In this document: positions 17,211 through 26,715 of the stretch, one piece after another
Layout of the letters: every line of letters starts with the position of its first letter
Position numbering within the stretch: position 1 is the first letter of the stretch
Source: Paenibacillus brasilensis
GTDB lineage: Bacteria; Bacillota; Bacilli; Paenibacillales; Paenibacillaceae
Direction: 5' to 3'
DNA length: 64,000 nucleotides
Assembly (NCBI RefSeq): GCF_009363115.1
Contig: NZ_CP045298.1
Span: forward strand, 4,709,501-4,773,500
Made by a program: the position numbers and the translations under genes
Notes under the pieces: model-generated
Databases searched by the model: none
What the model saw: the letters and a program-made list of their open reading frames with translations, nothing else
Told to the model about the DNA's origin: nothing

Positions 17211-19961
17211 ATGAGGTTCACACATCTGGAAAAAGCAACAACTGTGCTGTCGGATCATCCGGTTCGCTTGACGTCTGCTTATGCAATTGGTCCGGTAGAG
17301 CTGTCGGAAAATTGCGGTGTGGGCAGGGAATGGTCGAATCATTTCACCCATGAAGACTGGAATTTGGAAAAGGCATGTGAAGAGGGACTAGAGCTCGCAG
17401 CCGGGGGAAAGGTAGCCTGCCGATTATTAACCGAGCTTGACCCCCGGAATGTGGAACTGAATTTAGGTGTTTTTCCGCCTTTGGCCGAGCAAGAAAGGCT
17501 TTTATTGGTTTCCAACCTTCGTTGTATGACAGCACAGGAAGTCGTTATCAGACCGTTTGAAGGGACAGGACAGATTTGGATAGACGGCATACTGGTATAT
17601 GCGGAATCCGGTCCTTTTCGCTTGTATATGGAGGAAGGCGATCATACAGTGATCATCATCGCAGCGTTTATTCCCGATGAAGCCCGTTCTATTCGTATTA
17701 GCGGAAATCAGATATGCGATCATCCAGATGTGGCAGAACTGCATCGTGAATTTGTAGAGCGTAATATACGTTTTCATATGGCTTGGCTGGAGGTTGAGAA
17801 CAGTGCGGAGAGGGAGGGGGAGAAAAGCTCGATCTCGTTTTATTTGCTGCGTAAGGATCGTGTGGATCTTCCAGCAGATCAAATGGTATGGGTTGAGGTA
17901 ACGAATGATGCGGGAACGAAGCTGGATCGGTTTCCAGTAACCTGGGAGCAGGAGCAAAGATACGCCTGGGATAAGGAAATGATCGAGAACACGGGGATGC
18001 TGCATTTTACGGTTACATATCAGGATCAAAAGGCAGGAGAGCATCGTTTTGTATACTCGGTACTTGTACGTCCTTTGTCTGACGTTGTGCAAGGTTTGCA
18101 AGAAGAATATGACCATTACAAGCAAGCTCATGCCAAGGATACTAATGCTGTACAAAAAATACAGATTGAAGGACTACTAGAGGAATTAAAAAGGTTAACG
18201 GCCTTGCCGGAAGATCCTTTTGAAATCTGGGATTATAGGGTTGTACGTGAATATATCCAGCTATTAAAACAAATTTTCACATATGGATTCGCCGAACAGT
18301 CTCAGCATCCGTTTTCATTTCAGGAAAACAGCATCTTTTTGTCTCCTGACGGACTTGGTGAAGGCTTTTTTGTCTCCCGTTTGGATAACAGTATACAGCG
18401 CTATACCGTACAGCTTCCAAGAAGCTATTCGCCAGAACAGCAGTATCCATTGATTGTCCTGATGCCGGGCAAGCGGTATGAGCTGGGTCTGCCGGACTTC
18501 CAGCAACGTAATTTCGGGCGGGACTGGGAGGAGGAGGCGTTATTCGTGACTTTTTCGTGTCGTGGCGTGACATTGGGCAGCTATATTGGCGAGGCTGCTT
18601 TTCTGGAGGCGTTAGAGGTCATTCTGCAAGCGTACCCAGTACATGAAGACCGAATCTATCTGACGGGTTATTCTAACGGAGCATATGCTGCCTGGGCAAT
18701 GGCACAGGCGTATCCTTCGCGTTTTGCGGCTATTGCTGTAATCGCAGGTGCGCCACATCCCAAACAGCTAATGAATCTGTCCAATTTGCCTATATTAAAC
18801 ATCGTTGGCGAGCAAGATTATCTGTTTGCCCAAGCCTATGAGGCTCCTGCGGCCGAACTTGCATCCAGTCATTTCAAAGGTGTGGTGGAGCAGGGCTCTA
18901 ATCATTGGGATACGCATGAGCTGAGGCTTTTGGACGGCGTGCTGGGCTGGCTTATGCAATGGAAAAGAGATGCCGCACCTCAGCGTATTGCTTACCGGAC
19001 GGAACGGGACAGACATAATCGTGCTTATTGGCTGGAACTGACACGAATGGATGAACATGAGGAATATGCTGAGCTGTACGGTGAAATGAGCACAACGGGC
19101 AAATTGGACGTTACAGCCGTTCATGCTGACGAATTTATCATTCACCTTTCTCATGAGGTCATGGCCTTGGAGCTGGCCCAGGTTCGTATCGGTGCTCGTA
19201 TTTTCGTGCTGGATCTGCTGGAATACAGTCGTTTTCGCTTTGTTAAAATGGAGTCACAGAAGCGCCCCTCACCTGAATACCGTTTGATTGCTGAACGGGG
19301 GAAAGAAAGCGGTGTAAGCTCTACAAAAGAAACAGAGGTCGAGCAGGAAATAAACGGAATAGGCAGCGCAGGAAGAAATGCTCGAAGCCACGGCATGGGC
19401 GTGCTTGACGTTTATATGGATCGACTTCATATTGTCCTTCCATCCAGTTACGCTACACCGGAGGAAGAACAGGCGATGAAACGGACAGCGAACGCCTTGG
19501 CCAACCCGCGGACAGCGACCTGGAATCCCTATATCGGTGTCCATTATCCTGTAGTGTCTGCTAGTGATATATCGGAGGAGGAGCTCGCTGACAGTAACGT
19601 GATCTGTATCGTTTCGGGCTTGGCCAGACATGAGCTGCTTCAGCGACACCAGGGAAATCTGCACCTCGAATGTACGGAGGAAGGATACACACTGGGCGGT
19701 GATTTCATAGCAGGGGAATATGGTCTGTCATATATTCAACCCAGCCCTTGGTCTGCATGCCGGCAAATGCTTGTCGTAGCGACCAATTCCCCCCGAATGC
19801 TAGGCAAAAACCTGTTTATGCGCAAGCTGATTATGCCCGGTTATTTTAATGGTCTACACCCGTATTTGAATAAGGAGATTATTGTGTATGATAGCAAGGG
19901 TGTGCGTGCTTTTAATTTTACTTCCATTCAAGATGCGTGTCACAAGCTACAAGGTCAATAA
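17211..19961 (+). CDS. Large alpha/beta-hydrolase (esterase/peptidase-like)
   Basis: This 916-residue protein has an N-terminal beta-rich region (about 1-330), a central alpha/beta-hydrolase (about 385-590), and a further C-terminal domain. The hydrolase shows nucleophile Ser488 in GYSNGA, an acid in GEQDYLF (about 534) and a histidine in GSNHWD (about 565), typical of the prolyl-oligopeptidase/esterase group. No signal peptide is seen. The ATG at 17211 follows GGAGGGGG; an upstream GTG would add an unlikely tail. It is a single-gene unit bounded by terminators. Substrate unknown; a sugar-ester or polymer esterase seems likely from the domain order. Confidence 0.75.
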   Translation: MRFTHLEKATTVLSDHPVRLTSAYAIGPVELSENCGVGREWSNHFTHEDWNLEKACEEGLELAAGGKVACRLLTELDPRNVELNLGVFPPLAEQERLLLVSNLRCMTAQEVVIRPFEGTGQIWIDGILVYAESGPFRLYMEEGDHTVIIIAAFIPDEARSIRISGNQICDHPDVAELHREFVERNIRFHMAWLEVENSAEREGEKSSISFYLLRKDRVDLPADQMVWVEVTNDAGTKLDRFPVTWEQEQRYAWDKEMIENTGMLHFTVTYQDQKAGEHRFVYSVLVRPLSDVVQGLQEEYDHYKQAHAKDTNAVQKIQIEGLLEELKRLTALPEDPFEIWDYRVVREYIQLLKQIFTYGFAEQSQHPFSFQENSIFLSPDGLGEGFFVSRLDNSIQRYTVQLPRSYSPEQQYPLIVLMPGKRYELGLPDFQQRNFGRDWEEEALFVTFSCRGVTLGSYIGEAAFLEALEVILQAYPVHEDRIYLTGYSNGAYAAWAMAQAYPSRFAAIAVIAGAPHPKQLMNLSNLPILNIVGEQDYLFAQAYEAPAAELASSHFKGVVEQGSNHWDTHELRLLDGVLGWLMQWKRDAAPQRIAYRTERDRHNRAYWLELTRMDEHEEYAELYGEMSTTGKLDVTAVHADEFIIHLSHEVMALELAQVRIGARIFVLDLLEYSRFRFVKMESQKRPSPEYRLIAERGKESGVSSTKETEVEQEINGIGSAGRNARSHGMGVLDVYMDRLHIVLPSSYATPEEEQAMKRTANALANPRTATWNPYIGVHYPVVSASDISEEELADSNVICIVSGLARHELLQRHQGNLHLECTEEGYTLGGDFIAGEYGLSYIQPSPWSACRQMLVVATNSPRMLGKNLFMRKLIMPGYFNGLHPYLNKEIIVYDSKGVRAFNFTSIQDACHKLQGQ

Positions 19962-20009
19962 TGAAGACAAGCTAATGAGACACATATATCCTGTTAAAGT
20001 CCAGAAATT

Positions 20010-20051
20010 AAAAACCGTCCGGAGGCACATTGGCGATCCTGACGGTTTTTT
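20010..20051. terminator. Bidirectional terminator between convergent genes
   Basis: AAAACCGTC (20011-20019) pairs with GACGGTTTT (20041-20049) and both ends carry A- or T-tracts, so it can serve the hydrolase gene and the minus-strand gene ending at 20115. Confidence 0.8.
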
Positions 20052-20114
20052 TCTGATTTGTTGCAGTGATTTGTGCTCGATATGACGTCATATATAAAAG
20101 GGTGTTGTAGCCAA

Positions 20115-21032
20115 TCAGCTTTTATACTGCTCCATCAGATACAGGATCTTCACTTCATCGGCCAAATCTCCGAAGGGTTCTAACGGATATTCCTGAATGA
20201 TATGATATAATCGTTGGACTCGTTCCTTGGGTAACTTGCGAGCATATCTGGAAATAAATGCGGCATGGGTGACCACGTAACGCTTTTTGCGGACAGCCGC
20301 ATTGGCTACGCGGACGAGAATATCCTCACCCCCTGCCATTTCCAATATGCGACGCTCATAAAAGACGACGTACCGGAAGGTTCGATCCTTGATCAGCTCA
20401 CGCTTCAATCTGGCAATCTCTCCGATATATCTGACCATAAGCGGCTCAAAGCTTTTGATCAGGAGAGGGTCTAGTGTCAGCTCCATGTCTTTGCGAAGAA
20501 CAAAAGATTGCAGCAGGGCGACCTGCTGAAGCCTTATCCGGTCGTTATGAATGAGAACGGCAATCTCACGCAGCATCTCATAGGAGACACGCTCACTGAG
20601 CTGTCGCAGAGCAACTGCATTTTTATGATTGACGTTTAGCCCCTCCTGGATCTGTGCTATGCGTCCTCTGAACAGGCGTATAAGCTGTCTGCGCTTTTCA
20701 AAAGGGTAAATACGCTGCTGCAGAAGCACCAAGGGCAGCAGGAGAAGTGCACCGACAATACCACACAGAAGCATTTGCTGCGTTGAATGACCAAAAAAGA
20801 CAGCAGCGGCCAACAGCACAATGCCAACGGCGAGGTCTTTACGGAAATAACGTTTGGCACTAAGCTTGGCGTATTGCTCTACAGGAACCAGCGCATCCCG
20901 CCCGCAGGATGTACACTTCTCTTCCCAAAGGGCGGTGAATTGTCCACAACGCTTGCAGATTCTCAGCTTCTGAAAGGCATGCTCTGTGCGGGCAAATGGG
21001 CGGAATTGTACTGTCTGTTTGGAACTATTCAT
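20115..21032 (-). CDS. Membrane protein with N-terminal zinc ribbon
   Basis: This protein of about 305 residues has two CxxC knuckles near the N-terminus (CKRCG and CTSCG, 12 residues apart) forming a zinc ribbon. Two adjacent membrane segments follow (DLAVGIVLLAAAVFFG and LLCGIVGALLLLPLVLL), then a long basic, helix-rich cytoplasmic domain. I do not recognise the family. The ATG at 21032 lies inside the 3' end of the upstream small gene; a GTG at 21041 is also possible. The overlap implies translational coupling, and the pair probably works together at the membrane. Confidence 0.8.
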   Translation of the reverse strand: MNSSKQTVQFRPFARTEHAFQKLRICKRCGQFTALWEEKCTSCGRDALVPVEQYAKLSAKRYFRKDLAVGIVLLAAAVFFGHSTQQMLLCGIVGALLLLPLVLLQQRIYPFEKRRQLIRLFRGRIAQIQEGLNVNHKNAVALRQLSERVSYEMLREIAVLIHNDRIRLQQVALLQSFVLRKDMELTLDPLLIKSFEPLMVRYIGEIARLKRELIKDRTFRYVVFYERRILEMAGGEDILVRVANAAVRKKRYVVTHAAFISRYARKLPKERVQRLYHIIQEYPLEPFGDLADEVKILYLMEQYKS

Positions 21033-21177
21033 TGCGCTCACTTCTCCGGTTCAGCAGTGCCAGAAGCTCAGTGTCGATTTGCGTAATCGACGGTGCACGT
21101 TTTTTATGTATATAGTAAATGATTAATTTAATAGCGACAAAAAGAAACAAAATCGCCAGACATCCGTATGAGATCAT
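21025..21177 (-). CDS. 50-residue single-pass membrane protein
   Basis: A short frame encodes MISYGCLAILFLFVAIKLII, then a basic stretch (HKKRAPS) and a charged helix. A GAGGAAG lies eight bases before the ATG, and the stop overlaps the start of the zinc-ribbon membrane gene. Hydrophobic segment, good ribosome site and overlap together make this a believable gene. Function unknown; a small partner or chaperone of the downstream protein is likely. Confidence 0.7.
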   Translation of the reverse strand: MISYGCLAILFLFVAIKLIIYYIHKKRAPSITQIDTELLALLNRRSERNE

Positions 21178-21494
21178 AGTGTACTTCCTCTTTCTGCTTA
21201 GATTTTTAGTGCGAAATTTTACATGGGCAGGTTTCGCTGCTGTTATTTTTGTCGTATAAAGGAGAAGGCTGGTGCCCGATTGCCCTTGTTGGGGTATAAT
21301 TATATCATTACTGCAGGATATTGGTAAAATCTTGCGGTATAACAGGCTTTTTTGGTGACATCAAGACCCTTCGGGCAGTATTTTCAGCTGGCGTTCATGT
21401 AAAACTCATTATAATTTAATAGTAGGGGAGTACAACTGTAACTTAGAATGGGAAGTTTCAAGAATGAGAATTAACCGGCAAAGGGGTACAAGCG
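21178..21494. promoter_or_regulatory. Divergent promoter region before the vWA-tubulin-GTPase locus
   Basis: This 317-base gap separates the minus-strand membrane pair from the seven-gene locus. It has two TATAAT-like hexamers on the plus strand (near 21294 and 21410), neither with a strong -35 at proper spacing. I saw no ORF with a ribosome site and no clear operator. Confidence 0.4.
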
Positions 21495-23297
21495 ATGTTT
21501 AGTAGAGACAGAAAATGGTTATTGGTCATCGGAATTATATGTGCAATGATCATGACTTCGATTTCGGCATGGCAGCCGCAGACGGCGAATGCCGCTTCAC
21601 CCTCTGCCTCTAAGGTAGATGCGGTGCTGGTCGTCGATGTAAGTAATTCCATGAACACCAGTGATCCTGGAAAAATTGGCAATGAAGCCATGAAAATGTT
21701 TATTGATATGCTGTCGACGAAAAATGACAAGGTTGGGATCGTAGCGTACACGGATGTTGTACAACGCGAAAAAGCCCTGCTTAATATTACGTCTGAAGCG
21801 GATAAGCAGGAATTGAAGGCATTTATTGACGGACTGAACCGGGGGGCGTATACTGACACCTCCGTAGGAGTCAAGGAAGCGATCCGCATTTTGCAGGATG
21901 GCAAAACAGCCGGACATGCGCCTATGATCGTTATGTTGGCTGATGGCAATAACGATTTTAATAAAACGACAGGCAGAACCGAAAGCCAGTCCGAACAGGA
22001 TATGGCGAAGGCTGTAGCCGAAGCTAAAAATAACGGCGTTCCGATCTACACCATCGGTTTGAATGCGGACGGAAAGCTGAATAAAAACAAGCTCGCCGAC
22101 ATTGCGCAGCAAACGGGGGGCAAGTCCTTTATTACAAGCTCGGCGGATGATCTACCGAACATTTTGAGTGAAATTTTCGCCAGCAATTTGAAATTGAAGG
22201 TTGTGCCCTTGCAGTCCATTACGGCTAACGGCAACTATCAGGACGTTACGGTAACCGTGCCGAACGATAGCGTGCTGGAGGCTAACATTTCGATTATGTC
22301 CTCGAAGCCGGTGGATGCAAGATTGATAGACCCGTCGGGTAACACCAAGCCTATTCCTTCGAGCGATGTACTGTTGTCCAAGTCGAAAAGCTACTCACTG
22401 ATCAAACTGCTCAAGCCTGTAGCTGGCGACTGGAAGCTTCAGGTCAAGGGAGTCCGGCAGGATCAGATTGATATTAATCTGATATTTAACTATGATTTGG
22501 AGTTGAAGATGGACGCTCCGCCTGCCAAATCGTACAAAAAAGGTGACACGGTTCAAATTCGTTCTTATCTGACGAGTAATAACCAGCAGCTTCAGGATCA
22601 GGAATTGTATGCGAATATGAATGCTGTTCTGAAAGTCAAGGACCTTGATTCCGGTACAACGAAAGAGGTGCCGCTAACCAATACGGGGGATGCCTTTACC
22701 GGCTCCTACACGATTCCGGATGAGCATGATTATGAACTGACCGTCAGAGCAGAGGAAAAGAGCTTTTACCGTGAAACCCAGCCGCTAACCATCAGTGCCA
22801 AGGCTGGGGCGGGCAGTGGTACGAATAGAGGCACGGCGGGATCGACAGCACCTGCTGAAAAAACCAAGCTGCTGCCACTCATTCTTGCAGGGCTGGGACT
22901 GCTTGTGCTGCTGATTGCTGCATTTTTCATCTGGAAGGCTGTCAAAAAAGCCAATCGTGGCTTTGTCGGCCAAATTGTACTGGAAATCCGGGATGAAAAT
23001 ACCGGAGAAAAAACGTACCCGCAATACAAGAAGCTGAACACCTTTCGGGGCAAATTCAATCTGCACCAGTTGCTGCAACTGGCACCAGAATTTGCCGGAA
23101 CCGATAAGGTGGTGTTCACGCCAGCCAATCAGGATCGCATCATGGTGCGCAGCACCGCGGAGATTACGATTGAAAAATCCGGGCGAGCTGTAGACACAGG
23201 CAGCGGTCTTGAACTGAAAAACGGTGATCGTCTGACGATCCCGCTGGCTAGTGTGGACAAAACCATTTTACTGGAATTCATTTCAGTGAACAGCTAA
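21495..23297 (+). CDS. Secreted/anchored vWA-domain protein
   Basis: The 600-residue protein starts with a signal peptide (about 1-34, ending ANAAS). A von Willebrand A domain follows with a complete MIDAS site: DVSNS (Asp48, Ser50, Ser52), a threonine in AYTDTS and LADGNND. After it come beta-sandwich-like segments (about 240-440), a Gly/Thr/Ser linker, one membrane helix (about 455-478), and a cytoplasmic beta-rich domain of about 120 residues. It is therefore an extracellular metal-dependent adhesion/sensor domain tied to a cytoplasmic output. It is the first gene of a seven-gene run to 35427 and precedes the tubulin-like gene by 24 bases. Confidence 0.9.
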   Translation: MFSRDRKWLLVIGIICAMIMTSISAWQPQTANAASPSASKVDAVLVVDVSNSMNTSDPGKIGNEAMKMFIDMLSTKNDKVGIVAYTDVVQREKALLNITSEADKQELKAFIDGLNRGAYTDTSVGVKEAIRILQDGKTAGHAPMIVMLADGNNDFNKTTGRTESQSEQDMAKAVAEAKNNGVPIYTIGLNADGKLNKNKLADIAQQTGGKSFITSSADDLPNILSEIFASNLKLKVVPLQSITANGNYQDVTVTVPNDSVLEANISIMSSKPVDARLIDPSGNTKPIPSSDVLLSKSKSYSLIKLLKPVAGDWKLQVKGVRQDQIDINLIFNYDLELKMDAPPAKSYKKGDTVQIRSYLTSNNQQLQDQELYANMNAVLKVKDLDSGTTKEVPLTNTGDAFTGSYTIPDEHDYELTVRAEEKSFYRETQPLTISAKAGAGSGTNRGTAGSTAPAEKTKLLPLILAGLGLLVLLIAAFFIWKAVKKANRGFVGQIVLEIRDENTGEKTYPQYKKLNTFRGKFNLHQLLQLAPEFAGTDKVVFTPANQDRIMVRSTAEITIEKSGRAVDTGSGLELKNGDRLTIPLASVDKTILLEFISVNS

Positions 23298-23321
23298 ACG
23301 AACCCTTAGGAGGTCAAATCT

Positions 23322-26300
23322 ATGAAACCAGTAGTTAGAGAGCATATCCAACAATTAGACGTATCACTCGGTGGGGGGATCGTAAGCGATAAGATTAGAG
23401 TTGATACCATTGATAATCCTATATTAATTATCGGACTTGGAGGTACGGGGATTGATGCCCTCCTCCGCTTGAAATATCAAATTAATCGCAGATTCAAGCT
23501 TCCGGCAGATCCGATTTCCAAGAAAAAGAGCGAAAAGCCGGACAATGTGGAATTTCTCGCTTTTGAAACAAACGAGCAAGACCGCAACAAAAAATACAAA
23601 GGGATTGGTTTGGACCCGATCAATGAGTTTGTATTGTTGTCCAATGCCGAAATCGGCGGATTACTGCAAAATCGCAGCATCTTGGAGCCTTACATTACCG
23701 ATTGGCTATCTCCTGAGCTGAGCATTACCGATGGAATGAACGGAGCCGCAGGGGTACGTCAGGCTGGACGCTTGCTGCTGTTTACCAAGATCAATCAGGT
23801 CGTACAAAGCATTGACAAAAAAATCAAAACCCTGTCTGAAGGGACCAACAAGAAGCTGATGGTGTTCCTGCTGTCCGGTTTGTCTGGGGGTACTGGAAGT
23901 GGTACCTTCCTTGATATCTCATATATCGTCCGGGGAATTATTGAGCGCGACTACGGCTCGGCAGGTGTGGACCGTGTGAACACATTAGGTTATCTGTTTA
24001 CACCGGATATTAATCTGGCCAACAAAAGCCTGAGCGAGCATACACGTGAATATATTAAAAAGAACGGCTATGCTGCTCTGAAAGAGCTGGACTACTGGAT
24101 GAATGTGGATAGCCGTGGGGAACGCTTTAAGCAGCAGTACGGTAACATTCTAACCGTAAACTCGCCGCTGCCGCCGTTTAACCTGTGTCACCTTATTTCG
24201 GCTACGAATACGGAAGGCAAGCTGCTGGAAAATGCTTATGATTATTGCATGAATGTCACCGCCGAGAACATCACCAACTTTATGGCGAGTGAGGAAAAAC
24301 AGTCGGGCGAGGAGTTCGCCATTCATGACTATATCAGTAACATTCGTACGAACATTGCACAAATGAATAAGACCTATCCGGCAAACTACGACTACAATAT
24401 TATCGGGGCCTCCTCGGCAGTATTGCCTATGGAGGAAATGACAACGTATCTGGCTTACCGGATGTTTGGTAAAATGTCCAAGATGTTTGAACAATCGCCG
24501 AATCAAGAGGATGTAGAGAAGTTTGCCCGCAAGTTGGGTGTTGATCTGGATAGCATGATCAAAAACTTTGAATCACGCGTACCAGAGCCACTGCCGGGAT
24601 TTGAAAATAGTGAACGATTAAGCTATAGCAATGTTGTGAAAATGCAAGTTGTCAATATGGACACTGAGCTGGAGCAAACGTTTCTGACACGTGCCCGCGA
24701 AGAATATATCAAGGCGAAAAAACAGCTTCCAGGCGAAATTACCGGGCAGTTTACAGATCAGATTCGCCGGATGTTCCTGCATCCCGAGCAAGGACCGTTC
24801 TATGTATCTCGCATGATTTATACTGAAAAAGGATTCAGTTTGCTGAAAATGCTGCTTTCTTATATCGAGACGTTACGTGAATCACTGCACCGTATCCCTA
24901 CGGATATCGAATGGGCGCGGGAGCAGGCAAATGAGAAGCTGGGCGATGCCAAGAGCGCGTTTGTGTCTAAGGATAAGAAGAAAAATGCGTATATTGAAGC
25001 AAAAATTAACGAATATTGGCTGCGGGCTGATGTGGAGCGTACAGAGCAGCTTATTGAATTTTATGAAGACCTGTATGACCTGCTTAATAAAGAAAACAAC
25101 CGCATTTATAATGTATTTACTGAAATTTTGAACGCACTGAGTGCCATTTTCGAAAAGAACGGCGACCTGCTGATCAATGGCGAGGAACAGTCCGATCATA
25201 AAGGCAACAAAACATACTACTGGAATTTGGTAAGTGTCCCGGATATTTCTGAAGTCGTGACCAAGCTGCTGGATAAGCGTAACGGTGATGATTTGATTCG
25301 TGATTTTGCCCAAGAATTGCTGGAAAATTCAGATCAATGGGTCAAAGATCAGGATATGGACATCATCAGCTCGATTTCCAATTTCTTAACTGATAAGTTC
25401 GGTGATCTCATTATCCGTTCCATGGAGGATTTCCTTGTCATGAAATACGGGCAGGATGAAGCGATTGAAAAATTTGTGGAGCGCTACATCGCGAGCAAGC
25501 TGGATGAGGAGGCCGTACCTGTCTTCCATCTGAGTAATAGCTCAGGTAATTTGTACTTCCCGTCATGGGGATTTGTATCAGTACCTGTTCAGTCGCCTAA
25601 CATTTTGAAGGGTGTTCGCAATTATCAAAATAATGCAATTGGCAAATCGCACTTTACGATTAAAGAGAGTGAAGTCCGTAACCGTATTTTCTGGCTCAAT
25701 ACGCGCAATGGTGTCCCGCTGTTTGTATATACACCGCTCAAAGTGTATGAAGAGAGCTATGAAAAAACGATTCTTGACCGCGAAGGTATCGGCCGTCATT
25801 TGGTACAGACAGGTCAGAACAACTGGACCAATCTGCCTTCGCCGATTCCTGAAAAATCATGGGGAGAAACCTATGTTAACCCGCGTGTGCAGGCATACAA
25901 TGCCCGTATCCGTAATGACTTTGACCAAGCGAAGACACTTGGCGTTATCCGTGAGAAGGACGTCGATCAGAATACGAGCAGCCGCTTTACCGTGCTGCGT
26001 TCACGCGCGCTGGATTTGAACGCACTGCTGGCAAGCTACGATATGCGTTTGCAGGAATCCAAACCCAATCTGGGTGAGGTGAAGAGAGCATGGTCCGAGC
26101 TGAAACGTCTACTGGCAGAGGGACTGGAGCAGACGGGAAGCAAAGACATCTTTGGCAGCATCAATGAAGAGATGGCAAAGGAAAACCTGATCCGTTCACC
26201 GGAGTTAACGCAGGTAGTTCGTGAAGAATTGGCGAAGTATACCCAGATCGAAGCGAAGGCTGCGGAGCTGGAAGCTTTGCTGGGCAAATATCAGGATGAG

Positions 26301-26711
26301 GAAAAATGGCTGGATCAGTTCATTCAGGCTCTTTATACCGACACGATTACGAAAAAAGGCGCTTTGTACGTCTATGACCGTGACGAAGAGGAAGAGGCTT
26401 GGGAGCCGTTTGCCAATGTCATGAAGAGCCGAAATTATGTGGAGTTTGAAGTGTTTACAAACTTCCGCGGTCTGGAAGAGAAAAAACTTGCAGCCCTGAT
26501 GCGTAAGGCGGATCGCCGTGATGCTGTGTTGACTTCATCGGAGGATATCACACCCTTGCTGACGAAGCTGGATGAACTCGCTGCGACTTATACAGAAGCT
26601 CGTAACCAATTGGAATATGAAAAGGTGGAGCTGGCCAACGGAGCGGAACTTTATGCGTTTTATGCTCAAATGGCCGGGAAATTAAACGACATCCGCAGAA
26701 AGTTGAAGTAA
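23322..26711 (+). CDS. Bacterial tubulin-like GTPase (Tubulin_2 type)
   Basis: At 1129 residues this is far larger than FtsZ or TubZ. The N-terminus has ILIIGLGGTGIDALLRLK (about 30-47), a nucleotide-binding start, and residues 189-195 are GGTGSGT, the tubulin/FtsZ signature loop that binds GTP phosphates. Conserved blocks ALKELDYWM and PPFNLCHLISATN lie in the second half of the tubulin fold. The remaining ~650 residues are mostly charged helices, with likely coiled-coil stretches. AGGAGG precedes the ATG. It lies between a vWA gene and a related degenerate copy. Polymerisation or GTP-switch action is inferred from the fold; no function is known for this group. Confidence 0.85.
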   Translation: MKPVVREHIQQLDVSLGGGIVSDKIRVDTIDNPILIIGLGGTGIDALLRLKYQINRRFKLPADPISKKKSEKPDNVEFLAFETNEQDRNKKYKGIGLDPINEFVLLSNAEIGGLLQNRSILEPYITDWLSPELSITDGMNGAAGVRQAGRLLLFTKINQVVQSIDKKIKTLSEGTNKKLMVFLLSGLSGGTGSGTFLDISYIVRGIIERDYGSAGVDRVNTLGYLFTPDINLANKSLSEHTREYIKKNGYAALKELDYWMNVDSRGERFKQQYGNILTVNSPLPPFNLCHLISATNTEGKLLENAYDYCMNVTAENITNFMASEEKQSGEEFAIHDYISNIRTNIAQMNKTYPANYDYNIIGASSAVLPMEEMTTYLAYRMFGKMSKMFEQSPNQEDVEKFARKLGVDLDSMIKNFESRVPEPLPGFENSERLSYSNVVKMQVVNMDTELEQTFLTRAREEYIKAKKQLPGEITGQFTDQIRRMFLHPEQGPFYVSRMIYTEKGFSLLKMLLSYIETLRESLHRIPTDIEWAREQANEKLGDAKSAFVSKDKKKNAYIEAKINEYWLRADVERTEQLIEFYEDLYDLLNKENNRIYNVFTEILNALSAIFEKNGDLLINGEEQSDHKGNKTYYWNLVSVPDISEVVTKLLDKRNGDDLIRDFAQELLENSDQWVKDQDMDIISSISNFLTDKFGDLIIRSMEDFLVMKYGQDEAIEKFVERYIASKLDEEAVPVFHLSNSSGNLYFPSWGFVSVPVQSPNILKGVRNYQNNAIGKSHFTIKESEVRNRIFWLNTRNGVPLFVYTPLKVYEESYEKTILDREGIGRHLVQTGQNNWTNLPSPIPEKSWGETYVNPRVQAYNARIRNDFDQAKTLGVIREKDVDQNTSSRFTVLRSRALDLNALLASYDMRLQESKPNLGEVKRAWSELKRLLAEGLEQTGSKDIFGSINEEMAKENLIRSPELTQVVREELAKYTQIEAKAAELEALLGKYQDEEKWLDQFIQALYTDTITKKGALYVYDRDEEEEAWEPFANVMKSRNYVEFEVFTNFRGLEEKKLAALMRKADRRDAVLTSSEDITPLLTKLDELAATYTEARNQLEYEKVELANGAELYAFYAQMAGKLNDIRRKLK

Positions 26712-26715
26712 AAGT

